From: Pseudocercospora fijiensis CIRAD86
Lineage: Eukaryota > Ascomycota > Dothideomycetes > Mycosphaerellales > Mycosphaerellaceae
Assembly (NCBI RefSeq): GCF_000340215.1
Contig: NW_006921532.1
Span: 8,437,409-8,501,408 of the forward strand
Reading direction: 5' to 3'
Length of the DNA: 64,000 nucleotides
The position numbers and the translations under genes are program-made. This document shows, piece by piece, positions 54,431 through 64,000 of this stretch. A model generated the notes under the pieces. That model made no database searches. It was not told the DNA's origin and was given only the letters and a program-made list of their open reading frames with translations. Numbering within the stretch: the stretch's first letter is position 1; each line of letters opens with the position of its first letter.

Positions 54431-55180
54431 TCGTGAAAATATGGGCAAGGGCCAGACAGGGCAGGGCAACGCAGGGCGGTATTTTGCATGCAGCTCGCTT
54501 GTGAATTTGGGCAACGCAATGCATTTTGGATGGCGCGAGGATACCTACCAGTGATGATAGATCAAGTAGGATTGCGGGTTGCTTGCAAGAAATGCACAAT
54601 CTTTTGGGAAGTCATGATCATTTCTCACGTCGAGTTCCGAGGAGCAAATGTCACGTACTCTCGCGGGTATGAAGAATTTCGAGGAGACACGCTGGCTGCA
54701 GTGGTCATCACATTTTGCATCTCAAGACCAGAATCACTTGCCCGTCCAGACTACCTAATTCACAGAAATTGGCAACGAAGCCTGTCGTTTTATTTCGGTG
54801 ACGACACAACGCGCTTCTCGCGTGGGTTGGCGGGCATCCGTCCGTTCCGTTACATAAAAGTGGTTGTCATGTGGGTAACGTGGTGGCGTGGTAGCAAAGC
54901 ATGTTTAAGGCTAGTAACAGGAGGTGACGATCGCAATCATACTCACTTGGATGGAGGTACACAATGAGATGTCTGAAGGGATGGCACAATGGTGTTCATC
55001 ATTGACAATAGTAAATTCTCGACATAAGTAGGCCATCTATCAGACCAATCCTCGTAGCGGTACTGTGCAACTCATGATCCCGCGGCTTGTCGACATGCAA
55101 TATAAAGGTTGATGAGAAACCAGAAATTTTACGAGACCCAATTACCATGCTGTCATTTCCATCAAGAAGCAACGAGGACT
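54431..55180. other. Intergenic between convergent genes
   Basis: Contains the 3' ends of both neighbours. A 159-codon plus frame (54488-54967) has no supporting signature. Nothing else seen. Confidence 0.45.
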
Positions 55181-55877
55181 CTATGCTGGGCAGTTGGCTG
55201 GCTTGAAGACGCCAAGGTCAACGAGCCATGCACCGCTGTTGAACTCGGAGTAGACGGTCTTGATGAGCCACTTGCGGTTCTCGTAGACAGTCTCGAGGAC
55301 AATGATACCACGGACTGCCTGTGGTGCACCTGCCTGTACGGTAGTCATCCATCGGAGGGTGACGGTATCGCAGTTGTGCCTGGGAAGTTGTTAGAAGTGA
55401 ATTTGAATTCCACTGCCATGCAATATTGCCCTACCAGACGTTAAGCTGCTTGAATGGAATGTTTGGCTGGGAACCCTGGCCAGCCTCGAAGGCGTCGCGG
55501 TTGGTGAAGGTGGCAGCTCCGAGCTGTAGCTCATTAGCATGCTGTCCATTGTACATGTACATGTCTCAAGCTCTCGAACTTACAGTGGCTGGGCCAGAAG
55601 TGCAGCCGCTGTTGATCAACTCGCTGACGGAGTCAGAGTAGTCTTGGAAGTCGGCAGTGAGGTAGGCATTGGCGCTGGAGTTGGAGTAGTTGGAGATGAG
55701 CTCGTTGAAGTGGTTTGCGACGGTCTGGGCATCGTTGTCGCTCATGCAGACAGCGCCACGGCCATTCCACCAGGATGGGCGCTTTCCAGAGCCCCAACCA
55801 CCATAACCTCCATTTGGCGTGGCGAGAGCGGTAATAGCGAGGGAGGCAGTGGCCAAGATGGTAGTGAAAGCGTACAT
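55181..55877 (-). CDS. Small secreted NTF2-like domain protein
   Basis: Exons 55584-55877, 55435-55523 and 55181-55379 give 193 residues; introns are 60 and 55 nt and phases agree. The chosen Met starts a signal peptide, MYAFTTILATASLAITALAT, with cleavage near residue 20. The mature protein starts Gly/Trp-rich (NGGYGGWGSGKRPSWWNG), then follows the fungal NTF2-like secreted family: VCMSDNDAQTVANHFNELIS, LTADFQDYSDSVSELI, FEAGQGSQPNIPF, CDTVTLRWMTTV, VRGIIVLETVYENRKWLIKT and VYSEFNSGAWLVDLG. Four Cys could form two disulphides. NTF2-like folds often hold a pocket for small molecules. Members are common in plant-associated fungi, so an effector role is possible; the evidence here is family and secretion only. 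Confidence 0.85.
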
Positions 55878-57779
55878 CTTCGAAGTGGTTACTTGGTCTC
55901 GGACTAGAGAATTAAAGAATGTAAAAAAGCGAGTGGCTTCTAGCGATGACCGGTACTCTCGAGGTTGGTAGATGTGCAATGAGAGGGGAAGGCGTCTCGA
56001 GAGCAGGCAAGATGCTCTTTATACGAGCCGAGCAGAGGGGATTTGGGTCGATAGCCTGCCGGTGCCTTACCTGACGTTGGCCAGTGCATGGAACCAGACT
56101 GCAACATGAATCGGGAGTGTGACTGGAAGGCGAGGTGCGTTCGTGACAAGCGCCATCGCCATGCAGCCGGAATTGAAAGGATTGTGATGAAGGCCGAGCA
56201 GACGGCGAGACGGCGTACTGCTAAAAATGGCCAAAATGGGGACACGGGCGTGATGCAGAGCGCAGGCGACGAAGCAAGATGCCCACTTCTGTCCGGATGC
56301 GGCGAGGAGGATTGCGGGAAGAGGGTGAAGTGAGTCGTCTGAGTTGTCGCTTGTGGAGGAGCTGGCAGGGGTAAGGCGGCTCAAGATTTAGCTTGACAAA
56401 AGCCTTGGCCGCTTGACCGTCTTGGTGTCTCGTCGCGATCGACCTCACTCATCACTCACTCATCATCACTCACTCATCAGCCCACGCCGGGCACGCCCTA
56501 CACCACCCCCGCAGCGCCGCCACCAGTCAGTTACAGATATGTCTGCCAGCACATGAAGATGACAGCGAGAGCACACCTGGAAGAATGCTCCATGGCACGT
56601 GTCAGCCGCAATACGGACGCACGCTGCATAGTCGAGATGAGTGGCTGCTCCCGCGGAGTCCTGACATCGTACGGTACTTCATTCGCCGGTGGAGAAGACA
56701 TCGCACGCGCGCAGCACACATCCAACCGTTCGTCAGGAGCTTCAATCAAACTTGAATAACTTAATTGCTGGTGAAACTGCTCCTTCTGCAGCAGATTTGC
56801 AACACTATCTCCAACGCATGTTGATGGAGACCCGTTGACAAGCCGTCTCAAGACTGCTTGGCTGAGGCTGAGCAATCCCGGCAAGCGAAACCTTCGCCAG
56901 TGTGCCTGTACAATTCTGCGTGGTGTGCTGCAGCCATCGTCATCGGCGCAGCAGCTCATCAATCATGCGAACTATACACTGTCAATGCATAAAAGCTGCA
57001 GTGAGAGCTGCAATGTAACCACAACAGCATGCAAGATCTGCTGGCTGTTTGCATGTCAGCACTACTGTATCGCTACCTGCTGGAAGGATATCACAAGCAG
57101 TTGAGCGAAATCCTGAAAGCGCTAAGTTACCGAACGCGATCGATGTTTTGCCTGCACGAATCCTTTCGAATTTCCTTGATTCGCTGCTGCAGAAAAGCTA
57201 CTTCAGGAACTGCACCAGAAAACGCCACCTCCCCTGTCTTCCCGACGTCCCGTCCGCCTCGCTCACACATGGCTGCCGCCTGCGATCAATGCCGGCAAGG
57301 CAGTCCGTCATCAAAAGGAGGTCGATCAACACTGTCCATCATTTCTGCACTGCTGTATGCATTCGAGCCTTTTCCGTACTGTTCAACACTCAGCTGCTTT
57401 GCTGTGTAGCTGAAATAGTGTCCTGGCCTGGACCACGAATGTTTCGAAGGATTGCAATGTCAACGAAGCAACCAAATAATACGAGAGTCTTCAACTGCGG
57501 ACATGACCCCGTGCCCAGACAACATTCCTGAAGCATGAAAATTGTCCTTGCTCAGCAGGAGGCCTGATGAAAGCGACAGCACAATGCGGCCAGAACCGAA
57601 TAATGTCTCAGCCCAGCACACACTTCAAAATTGTTCTTCATGTCAGCTGCCCCTGTTCGCAGTGACTACACCAGCATGGTTCAATGCAGACATCTCCAGT
57701 CAGTAAATACGCTAGAACTCTCGAGAGCTGGAGGAAGCGGACAAGGCTATCAATTCTCACGTTCTATCTAACGAAAGGT
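55878..57779. other. 1.9-kb intergenic region; promoter of the secreted protein and 3' region of the kinase-like gene
   Basis: No convincing gene. A run of CACTCATCA repeats lies at about 56447-56480. Several overlapping frames of 70-160 codons on both strands lack family features or splice support. The large spacing upstream of the secreted protein is unusual for this gene-dense part and may hold regulatory sites. Confidence 0.45.
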
Positions 57780-60083
57780 CTACTGGAGCGCACCGCTCAT
57801 CTCATACTCTTCACCGCCGTCACCTTGGTCCGCGTCAGTCACAAAGTCATCATCAAAGTCACCCGAGCGATAATCAATCCGCCCCTCGTCCGCAGCCAGA
57901 TCTTGCCCTACGGGATCATCGTATTCGTCTATTTCATCGATCTCGGTCTCTTCAGCGATAGTGTCCAGTGTTGGCCGGTTTTGAGCAGTTGCTCTCCTCC
58001 TCCCTCGCCTCCGTGGGACAGGTTCGGCATACTCTTCCTCCTGTAAGGCAGCCGCAAGCGCTGCATCATTATCTGTATTGGATGTGTCATTCTGAGTGAC
58101 CTCTCCGCCGGCATCAGCTGTGTCTCCGCCGCCACCAAAGAACTCCTCTCGCCTATCCGTATTTACGCTCGCGTGCAACTTTGGTCTGTAGCGCAGTGGA
58201 TCGGAAACCGAAAGCCCACTTGATCGGGAAACTCTTACTTGCCCAGGACCACGCCGTGGCATCGTAGGAGGAGATGCCGCGGGACCACGCGGTGCCGCTC
58301 TCGCGGGCTTTGGACGCGATGGCGCTGCTGGACGCAATGCAGCTCTCGCCGCTTCTGCAGCTTCTCGTTCTCTCCTCCTGGCTTGAGCCCATGCCAGACT
58401 TCCGTAGCCGATAGTCGGCCGTGTCGTACTTGTACCAGGCTTGAAGTATCCTCGGGAGCCCAGATGGTTTTGAGTAGCCTCGTTGTCCTCATTTCGTTGT
58501 CTCCACGTCTTGAAACCAGGTCGATCTGTTGTGGTCTGAGGTACTGTTGGCAGAGGTTGAGCGCCGCTGGTGTACAGATCTTCTTCGTCGTCGCCCAAGA
58601 AGGGCATAGCCTTTGGCAACGCTGGCGCAACCTTCTTAAGAATGCCTTTTAATCCTGGCCCTTTCTTTGCACCAGGTTTCTGCCAAGGTTTGCATCCGGC
58701 GTCGAGCTTCCTCCATCTATCCCATTTCGTTGACACGAAGTGCAAAGCTTCACTAATGCTGAATCTCTTAGCAGGATCGAAGATGAGTAGCTTCTCGAGA
58801 CACACTCGCAGACTCAAGCTGTAAGACTGTGGAAACATATGTGCTTGCCATCGGTCCTTGCCTTCCCGCGCCAGTTCCAGCGAGCGCATCGCAAACCCAC
58901 GAGCTTTGCTATATGGCTCATAGACCTCCTCTCTACTTTCTGGAACGTAGGCGCCACCCATCAGGGCTACCACGACAGCACCGATCGACCAAAGGTCGGA
59001 TCTGCCTCCGAAAGGCTCGCTTGCTTCGTCCTCTAGACCACGTTGGTCCAAAAACCTCAACATGCTGCGAGGAGACAAGTTCAGGACCTCAGGATCCCGG
59101 CTGATATACCAGGAGAGCTCTGGAGCCTCGAAATCCTCCTGACCTTGGCCTTCGGGCGCTTTGAAAAGATTGATATTCTGTCGACGTTCGAGGCTATTCC
59201 GCTCGTGAAGCAGTCTGCAGCGTGTGAAGTTTCCCAACTTCACTTGTCCATAGACCTGTCCTTCGCGTGGAGCGGTCAGGAAAATTGTGTCTGGATTGAT
59301 GTTATTATGAACGATGGGAGTCCAGTTGGGTTCTTCCATGGCCCATGGATCAACTTCGGTTCGTCCTTCATGCAGCCACAGTACAGCTCGCAACAGAGAA
59401 GTGAGGACGTGCCAAACGAAAGGCTCCTCGACGCCTGCAGGAGTTTGAGCAAGGATTCGGCCGATCGTGTTGGGCTTCCCATCGCAATACTCCCACGCTT
59501 CCCAGTGCGTTGGGCCCCTTTCGGCTCCAGTCTTGTCGCCTAGCGTCGTGAAGTCGAGCAGTCGTACCAAATATTGGTTCTGAAGCTTTCTATACATGCT
59601 GTAAATGGCCTCCCAATCCACCTCGCCTGGCTTCTCTGCTAACTCCTTGGCGACAGCTCGAACAAGGTTATTGTTCCTGTCTCGGACGTTCACGAACCAT
59701 TCCCTTTGGCGGTCTTCTCGCCATGGGGATGATGGTCCTTCGTCCAGAGTGATTCTTGCTCTTTTGGAAGGCCTGAAGCCTTTGCCGGGTCCAGGCACTA
59801 GATTGCTCTCAGCCAGCCTTTTCTTGCTTGGATTGAGAAGAGCAGTGAGCTTGGGCGGCGAAGCTGGGAACGCGCCTGGGAGGTTTTTATTTGGTCGGCC
59901 ATTCCCAGCCTTGGCATTCCTCAGTCGTTGCTTCAGTGGGGGTGTTGGCGGAGGCGACAGGCTTGGTAACCTGTATTCGACCATATTTGCTGCTTTTCCT
60001 GCTTTTGATTTGTGCGAAGTAATGAGAAAGGGCCGTGATGAGAAAGGGCATTGGGGAGAAGATGTGCAGCTGCTGATACACAA
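57780..60083 (-). CDS. Protein-kinase-like protein, predicted pseudokinase
   Basis: A single exon; the Met at 59984 (MVEYRLPSLSPPPTPPLK) is the likely start, giving 734 residues. A basic Pro-rich N terminus with SKKRLAE and RPSKRARI (possible nuclear signals) precedes a kinase-fold domain at about 95-460. The domain keeps WHVLTSLLRAVLWLHEGR, FEAPELSW (APE-like) and SDLWSIGAVVVALMGGAY (DxWSxG), and ends DPAKRFSISEALHF. The catalytic loop reads HNNINPDT (226-233) instead of HRDxKPxN, and the metal-binding DFG reads NFT (252-254). Catalytic Asp, Lys and Asn and the DFG Asp are all replaced, so phosphotransfer is unlikely. The C-terminal 270 residues are disordered with Ala/Arg-rich and acidic stretches. 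Probably a scaffold or regulator. Confidence 0.85.
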   Translation of the reverse strand: MCISSCTSSPQCPFSSRPFLITSHKSKAGKAANMVEYRLPSLSPPPTPPLKQRLRNAKAGNGRPNKNLPGAFPASPPKLTALLNPSKKRLAESNLVPGPGKGFRPSKRARITLDEGPSSPWREDRQREWFVNVRDRNNNLVRAVAKELAEKPGEVDWEAIYSMYRKLQNQYLVRLLDFTTLGDKTGAERGPTHWEAWEYCDGKPNTIGRILAQTPAGVEEPFVWHVLTSLLRAVLWLHEGRTEVDPWAMEEPNWTPIVHNNINPDTIFLTAPREGQVYGQVKLGNFTRCRLLHERNSLERRQNINLFKAPEGQGQEDFEAPELSWYISRDPEVLNLSPRSMLRFLDQRGLEDEASEPFGGRSDLWSIGAVVVALMGGAYVPESREEVYEPYSKARGFAMRSLELAREGKDRWQAHMFPQSYSLSLRVCLEKLLIFDPAKRFSISEALHFVSTKWDRWRKLDAGCKPWQKPGAKKGPGLKGILKKVAPALPKAMPFLGDDEEDLYTSGAQPLPTVPQTTTDRPGFKTWRQRNEDNEATQNHLGSRGYFKPGTSTTRPTIGYGSLAWAQARRREREAAEAARAALRPAAPSRPKPARAAPRGPAASPPTMPRRGPGQVRVSRSSGLSVSDPLRYRPKLHASVNTDRREEFFGGGGDTADAGGEVTQNDTSNTDNDAALAAALQEEEYAEPVPRRRGRRRATAQNRPTLDTIAEETEIDEIDEYDDPVGQDLAADEGRIDYRSGDFDDDFVTDADQGDGGEEYEMSGALQ

Positions 60084-61115
60084 AGAAAAGCCATACCTGC
60101 TCCGCTTCCGGCGATGATATTGGACTTACAAAGACTGCTTTCTCAATATCCAGCTCTTCTCCTTTGACTTCTCACAATGCCTAGCATCGTGGGAGTTCTG
60201 CTTCCTTGGTGTCGTGTAAACGGGACTTCTACTCTGTGTAGACTGGTCGCCCAGTCGGTAGATGTGCAGATTGGCGACTTGAATATTCACAGCAGGTCCT
60301 CATGAGCGAGCAACACATCTCAGCGAGATAGCTATCTCCCTACCGCTGTTGTAAAGCATTGAACAGCATCATCTCTGGAAGAGAGACTGGCGTGTTGGCC
60401 AGCAATGGGTTCCCACTGCGGCAGCAACGATTGGGCACACGCAGAGCAAGATGACATGCTCACCAACCGTCTGGGATGCAGTCGAAAATACGACATGTTT
60501 CATCAGTAAATTGAGTCGATGAATGTCAAGACTCAAAGATCAAATCACAGAGGTAGACGTAGACATCCGTTGCTACCGAAGTGCTTGGGCCAAGACTGCC
60601 AAGACTTTCCGAAAGGAAGGTCGGGCGAGCAAGCAAGCCAAACACCAAACACGTACGCCAATCTTCACGTGTGACGCAACGAATGGAAAAAGTGCATCGT
60701 GTTCCTGACTCTTATCTGTCGCGTCCCTAATAATGTGTCGGCCTCCGAGAGAAGCTATCGCACGCTGTGATACGCCCGGAAAACTACGTTCACGCCGACG
60801 CCGACGTCTCACACCGCCAGCTCAACCATGATGGATGAGTTGCTAGCACCTTCTGTGGGAATGCCGTAGTGAAGCCATCCTGCATGCCTAGGCAAGTGTG
60901 TGCTGCTTCCCGTACGTTATTCACAGCAGCCAAGTCATTCTTTGTTTCTGATTGTGTCACCATCATAACCCCATACATCCTAATCTACCAGCTCAACCAC
61001 AACCTAGCAAACAACAATCGCCGATAAGATTCCCATTGCAAGATTCCTCGATAAAATATACATCACAGATATCAAGAGCCATCCCGCCCATCGTCGACTT
61101 CTGCTCACACCAAAA
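60084..61115. other. Divergent promoter region between the kinase-like and histidine phosphatase-family genes
   Basis: No gene supported. The last 100 bp before 61116 are C/A-rich, as in fungal leaders (ACCACAACCTAGCAAACAAC). Confidence 0.5.
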
Positions 61116-62022
61116 ATGGCACCCACGATCTACTGCGTGAGACACGCTCAAGGCTATCACAATCTCTGCGTGGAAAATCACCACATGCCAGATCCAGACC
61201 TGACCGAACTTGGAGAAGAGCAATGCCGTAACCTCCAAAAAAACTTCCCCCACCACGACAAGATCGACCTAATCGTAGCCTCACCCATACGGCGAACCCT
61301 GCACACAGCGCTCCTGAGCTTCCACGACACAATCCAGCGCAAAGGCCTCAAAGTCATCGCCTTGTCAGAACTCCAGGAAACTTCCGACCTCCCCTGCGAC
61401 ACGGGCTCGGAAAAATCCAAGCTCGAAAAAGAATTCGCCAACCAACCCGTCGACCTTTCCCTCGTCCCCGATGGCTGGAACTGCAAGCGAGGAAAATGGT
61501 CACCCACATCCCAAGCAATCCAAGCCCGAGCACGCCAAGCACGCCAATGGCTCAAAAGCCGTGAAGAGAAGAACATCGTCGTCGTCACACACGGAGGCTT
61601 CCTACACTACTTCACAAAAGATTGGGATGCTTTTGAACAAAGCGCGGGCACCGGGTGGCAGAATACGGAGTTTCGGTGGTTCTATTTCAAGCAGGAACAT
61701 GACGAGAAGGATGAGGAAGCTGATGTGGAGGAGTGGCCGGAAAGTAAGGTGAGGAGGAGGGGACGGGGACAACAGGATCGGGAGGAAGTAAGTAATTTGC
61801 AGAGGACTGCGGCGGCGGGTGAGAATGGTAGTAGTGCATCGACGTCGACGAGACAGGCTGCTATGGCTATTAATGCGCAGGCGGTGGAGGAGAGACCACA
61901 TGTTATTCAGGCCAAGGTATAGCGATGAGCATATGTTTTGGCTCAAGGGCTGATGCTTGATACCGTAGCTAAAGGCGCTGGAGGATAAATGGAAGGACAA
62001 TCTGCGTAAGGCCAAAGCGTGA
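61116..62022 (+). CDS. Histidine phosphatase superfamily protein (phosphoglycerate mutase-like)
   Basis: Exons 61116-61916 and 61969-62022 give 284 residues; the 52-nt intron is phase 0. The second exon adds LKALEDKWKDNLRKAKA, replacing a stop two codons after the donor. The N terminus has the phosphohistidine motif YCVRHAQGYHN (Arg9, His10), then DPDLTELGEEQC and DLIVASPIRRTLHTALLSF (second active-site Arg). The second catalytic His is in VVVTHGGFLH (His159). This family forms a phosphohistidine and acts as phosphatase or mutase; the RHAQGYHN type with SELQETSDLPCDTGS resembles fungal phosphatases more than glycolytic mutases. The tail from about 205 is charged and disordered. The substrate is unknown. 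Cytosolic. Confidence 0.9.
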
Positions 62023-62350
62023 GTCCAAGCAATCAATCATGCTCTGTGATGGTGAAGGAAGGAAGCGCGCAGGCTAAGCGTATGGGAAGGAGCTACGAAC
62101 GCTTGCTTGAGGGGAGTTTTCCTGGGAAGGTATAACATAGCGCTGGGAGGTGACCTGGGAGCATGGAGCATAGAATGAGACATGATAGATGATAGACAGA
62201 ACATCACGATGGAAAAGAATTACGATCTGGGAAAGAATACAGATTCTCAATGCGTTCGCGTTCCGGGTATCATAAAATGCTGATCAGTAACTATGCGCCA
62301 AGCAATGCAATGGATCCTCATCACTTCTTCGTGTTGTCTTATGTATGCTC
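62023..62350. other. Short interval between convergent genes
   Basis: 3' regions of both neighbours; nothing else seen. Confidence 0.5.
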
Positions 62351-64000
62351 TCATTGCTCTTCATTGGTGTATGCCTCGTGCAAAGGACTCCTTGGCCTAT
62401 TGTCACTCTGACTTCTGAGTGTCGCCATTCTTGTTTTCCCAGTCCCTGAGCTCGGCGGAGTTGCCAAGGGTCTGGCTTGAGGTGAAGGTGAGGGTCTGCC
62501 GCTACCTGCGTACTTCGCACTGACTGTTTGGCGATGAGCGTCGCTTGTCAAGTTTGGCGTGGAAGTTCGTGAAGGTGTTTGCTGCTGGTGCATGGGCTGC
62601 TGGTGCTGACGTGGCGAGTATGAAGGCCTCATACCTGCCAGATTCGGCGAGAATCGTTCAGTCGTGCCGCGTACGAAGTCAAGCTTGGGAATCGGTTGTT
62701 CCTCGTACTCGTATGCCTCGTCATATGCAATCTCATGGCCAAAGCCTTCCGGTGAGAGGGACTCACGCACTGAGCGTGGTGAGCCACCATTGTCGCGAAT
62801 GTATTCTTCGCTTCGACGCTTGATTGGTGACTCGTCGTAAGGGTCAAATCCGACACGCTTCATGGCATCGTGACGGAGACGCTGGCGATATGACTTGTCC
62901 GCTCCGGCTCCTGCAGTGGCGCTGTCTTCCAGAAAGAAGTTGAGCAGCTCATCCTCGATGGCGAGATGGGACTCTTGGCGGAATTGCTGGAGTGCAGACA
63001 GCTTAAGGAGCATTTCCAACAGAGATAGCGTCGTCTTGATGGGAGGACCGGTGCGCTTGTTTGGTGACATGGCCAATGCTGCAGAGTTCGCATTCAAAGA
63101 AGGCGCGCCTGCTGGTGAAGACGAGAGGTTGAGCTTCGCCAGAGCATCAGCGACGCTAGGATCGAGAGAAGTACACCGACTGTGGGGGTTGGAATCTGTC
63201 GGGAGCTCGTCTTCTGTGTCCGAGTCCTCTTCTTCCACATAGACTTCGAAGGCCATCCATTCCGGATCTAGGTCAGCAGGGAGCCGCCATAGGCCTGATT
63301 GCGATGGAGCAGTCGGCTTTTGTGGCGTACCTGCATTGGACTCTCGCTCCAGCTGAGCGTCAATCTCGCTCTGATGGCCCGCAGCTCCTTTGTCTCGGTC
63401 CTCATCTGGCGTGTGTGCTCGAGATTGAGAGCGCTGAAGCATGCGTCTAGGTGGCTCCGCATGAACATCGCGTTTTAGCAGCAAAACGGGATTGTTGGTC
63501 TCACCATCACCGCCAATGTTGAGGATTTTGCCGGTGTCTGCATAGAATATTTTTGAGATCTCGTGAATCGGCACAACATCGCGAAGACCGGCATTTGCAA
63601 CATCATCGCAAGCTCCGGGCTGAGGCTCGTCATCCTCGAAAGAGTGTACTCTGTCATCGTCCAGGTCTTCGATGATGGCGAGCTGGTAGGCAAATTCGGA
63701 GGCTTTGGCATCTGCTGGAATAGTGTTATCATTGTAACAGTCAGTTTCCGGAGGCTCGCCTGGTCGAGTGTAAAGCTGGTCGAGCGGGACACGCCATAGC
63801 TTCACTCGCGCCTTGTGGATGACTTCTTTCCAGGTCGTTTCACGCACACCACGTTCGTCGACAGGTCGTGCGGCGTGACCGGCGAAGAGCATATACATAG
63901 TGAGGACATATGTGGGGCCTACCTGCTGGCGGCTTGTCGGGGTGCCACCGAATTGGGCATCAGCAGAAGACAAGAAGGTCGATGCTTGCAAAAGGCGGCT
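62351..64000 (-). CDS. Unknown disordered protein, 5' end outside the window
   Basis: The frame is open to the right edge and has no ATG before its conserved-looking part, so the start lies beyond 64000; 549 codons are visible. The first 130 residues look folded (RETTWKEVIHKARVKLWRVP, LDQLYTRPGEPP, SEFAYQLAIIEDLDDDRVHS). The rest is mostly Ser/Pro/Gln-rich and disordered, with an acidic patch (YVEEEDSDTEDELP) and one helical segment (TTLSLLEMLLKLSALQQFRQ, then SHLAIEDELLNFFLED) that may mediate protein binding. A KRVGFDPYDESPIKRRSEE motif follows. I do not recognise the family. Confidence 0.75.
   Translation of the reverse strand, partial: SRLLQASTFLSSADAQFGGTPTSRQQVGPTYVLTMYMLFAGHAARPVDERGVRETTWKEVIHKARVKLWRVPLDQLYTRPGEPPETDCYNDNTIPADAKASEFAYQLAIIEDLDDDRVHSFEDDEPQPGACDDVANAGLRDVVPIHEISKIFYADTGKILNIGGDGETNNPVLLLKRDVHAEPPRRMLQRSQSRAHTPDEDRDKGAAGHQSEIDAQLERESNAGTPQKPTAPSQSGLWRLPADLDPEWMAFEVYVEEEDSDTEDELPTDSNPHSRCTSLDPSVADALAKLNLSSSPAGAPSLNANSAALAMSPNKRTGPPIKTTLSLLEMLLKLSALQQFRQESHLAIEDELLNFFLEDSATAGAGADKSYRQRLRHDAMKRVGFDPYDESPIKRRSEEYIRDNGGSPRSVRESLSPEGFGHEIAYDEAYEYEEQPIPKLDFVRGTTERFSPNLAGMRPSYSPRQHQQPMHQQQTPSRTSTPNLTSDAHRQTVSAKYAGSGRPSPSPQARPLATPPSSGTGKTRMATLRSQSDNRPRSPLHEAYTNEEQ

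Noticed and set aside
54488..54967. 159-codon plus-strand frame after the monooxygenase
   Set aside because: No domain, signal peptide or splice partner; lies in the 3' region of two convergent genes.
57049..57531. 160-codon plus-strand frame in the 55.9-57.8 kb gap
   Set aside because: Overlaps another frame of similar length and has no recognisable feature.
15656..64000. tRNA or rRNA genes in intergenic spaces
   Set aside because: I looked for obvious cloverleaf and A/B-box patterns by eye and saw none; a covariance-model scan would be decisive.

Overview
This is a nuclear genome segment of a filamentous ascomycete (Pezizomycotina; gene families and style suggest a Dothideomycete, which I cannot confirm). 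Evidence: spliceosomal introns of mostly 46-68 nt with GT-AG borders and CTRAY-like branch sites; fungal-type proteins (SEN1 helicase, F-box protein, fungal aquaporin, a four-helix fungal membrane protein, an NTF2-like secreted protein); and transposons wrecked by repeat-induced point mutation (RIP), with CpA/TpG scarce, TpA very common, and stop codons where CAG, CAA or TGG would be expected.

Layout. (1) 1-15,655 is a RIP-degraded transposon island: a Gypsy chromovirus with 198-bp LTRs (920-8047) nested in a same-family, opposite-strand copy (1-919 plus 8048-8512), a MULE-like DNA transposon (about 8513-11340), a Tc1/mariner DD34E transposase (about 12400-13420), and a long unrecognised decayed reading frame (about 13750-15510, minus). 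The change to normal genic sequence at about 15,655 is abrupt. (2) 15,656-33,599 is genic: a small degraded fragment, a membrane protein, a four-exon disordered protein (18231-21347), SEN1 (23020-29049), an AP-1/clathrin-accessory-like protein, and a five-exon FAD oxidoreductase with an early stop. (3) 33,716-37,853 is a second island: a non-coding foldback element built from four related units of about 340 bp, interrupted by an internally deleted copy of the same Gypsy family. (4) 37,854-41,077 is a gene-poor stretch with one possible remnant. (5) 41,078-64,000 is gene-dense: aquaporin, a possible tiny protein, F-box protein, single-pass membrane protein, DUF2264 protein, a newly modelled three-exon gene, a GH18-UBA protein, an FAD monooxygenase, an NTF2-like secreted protein, a predicted pseudokinase, a histidine phosphatase-family protein, and a gene running off the right end.

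The genes do not form an evident pathway. RNA processing (SEN1), trafficking (AP-1 accessory), ubiquitination (F-box) and water transport are housekeeping-like. The DUF2264 protein, GH18-UBA protein and FAD monooxygenase lie next to each other but share no evident substrate. Main points of interest: the nested retroelements with matching target duplications, the four-unit foldback element, a probable RIP-leak stop codon in the oxidoreductase beside it, the predicted pseudokinase, the GH18-UBA fusion, a likely GC-AG intron, and the unrecognised decayed gene in the left island. Exon joins were worked out by hand from splice consensus, phase and protein continuity; no search or alignment was run.
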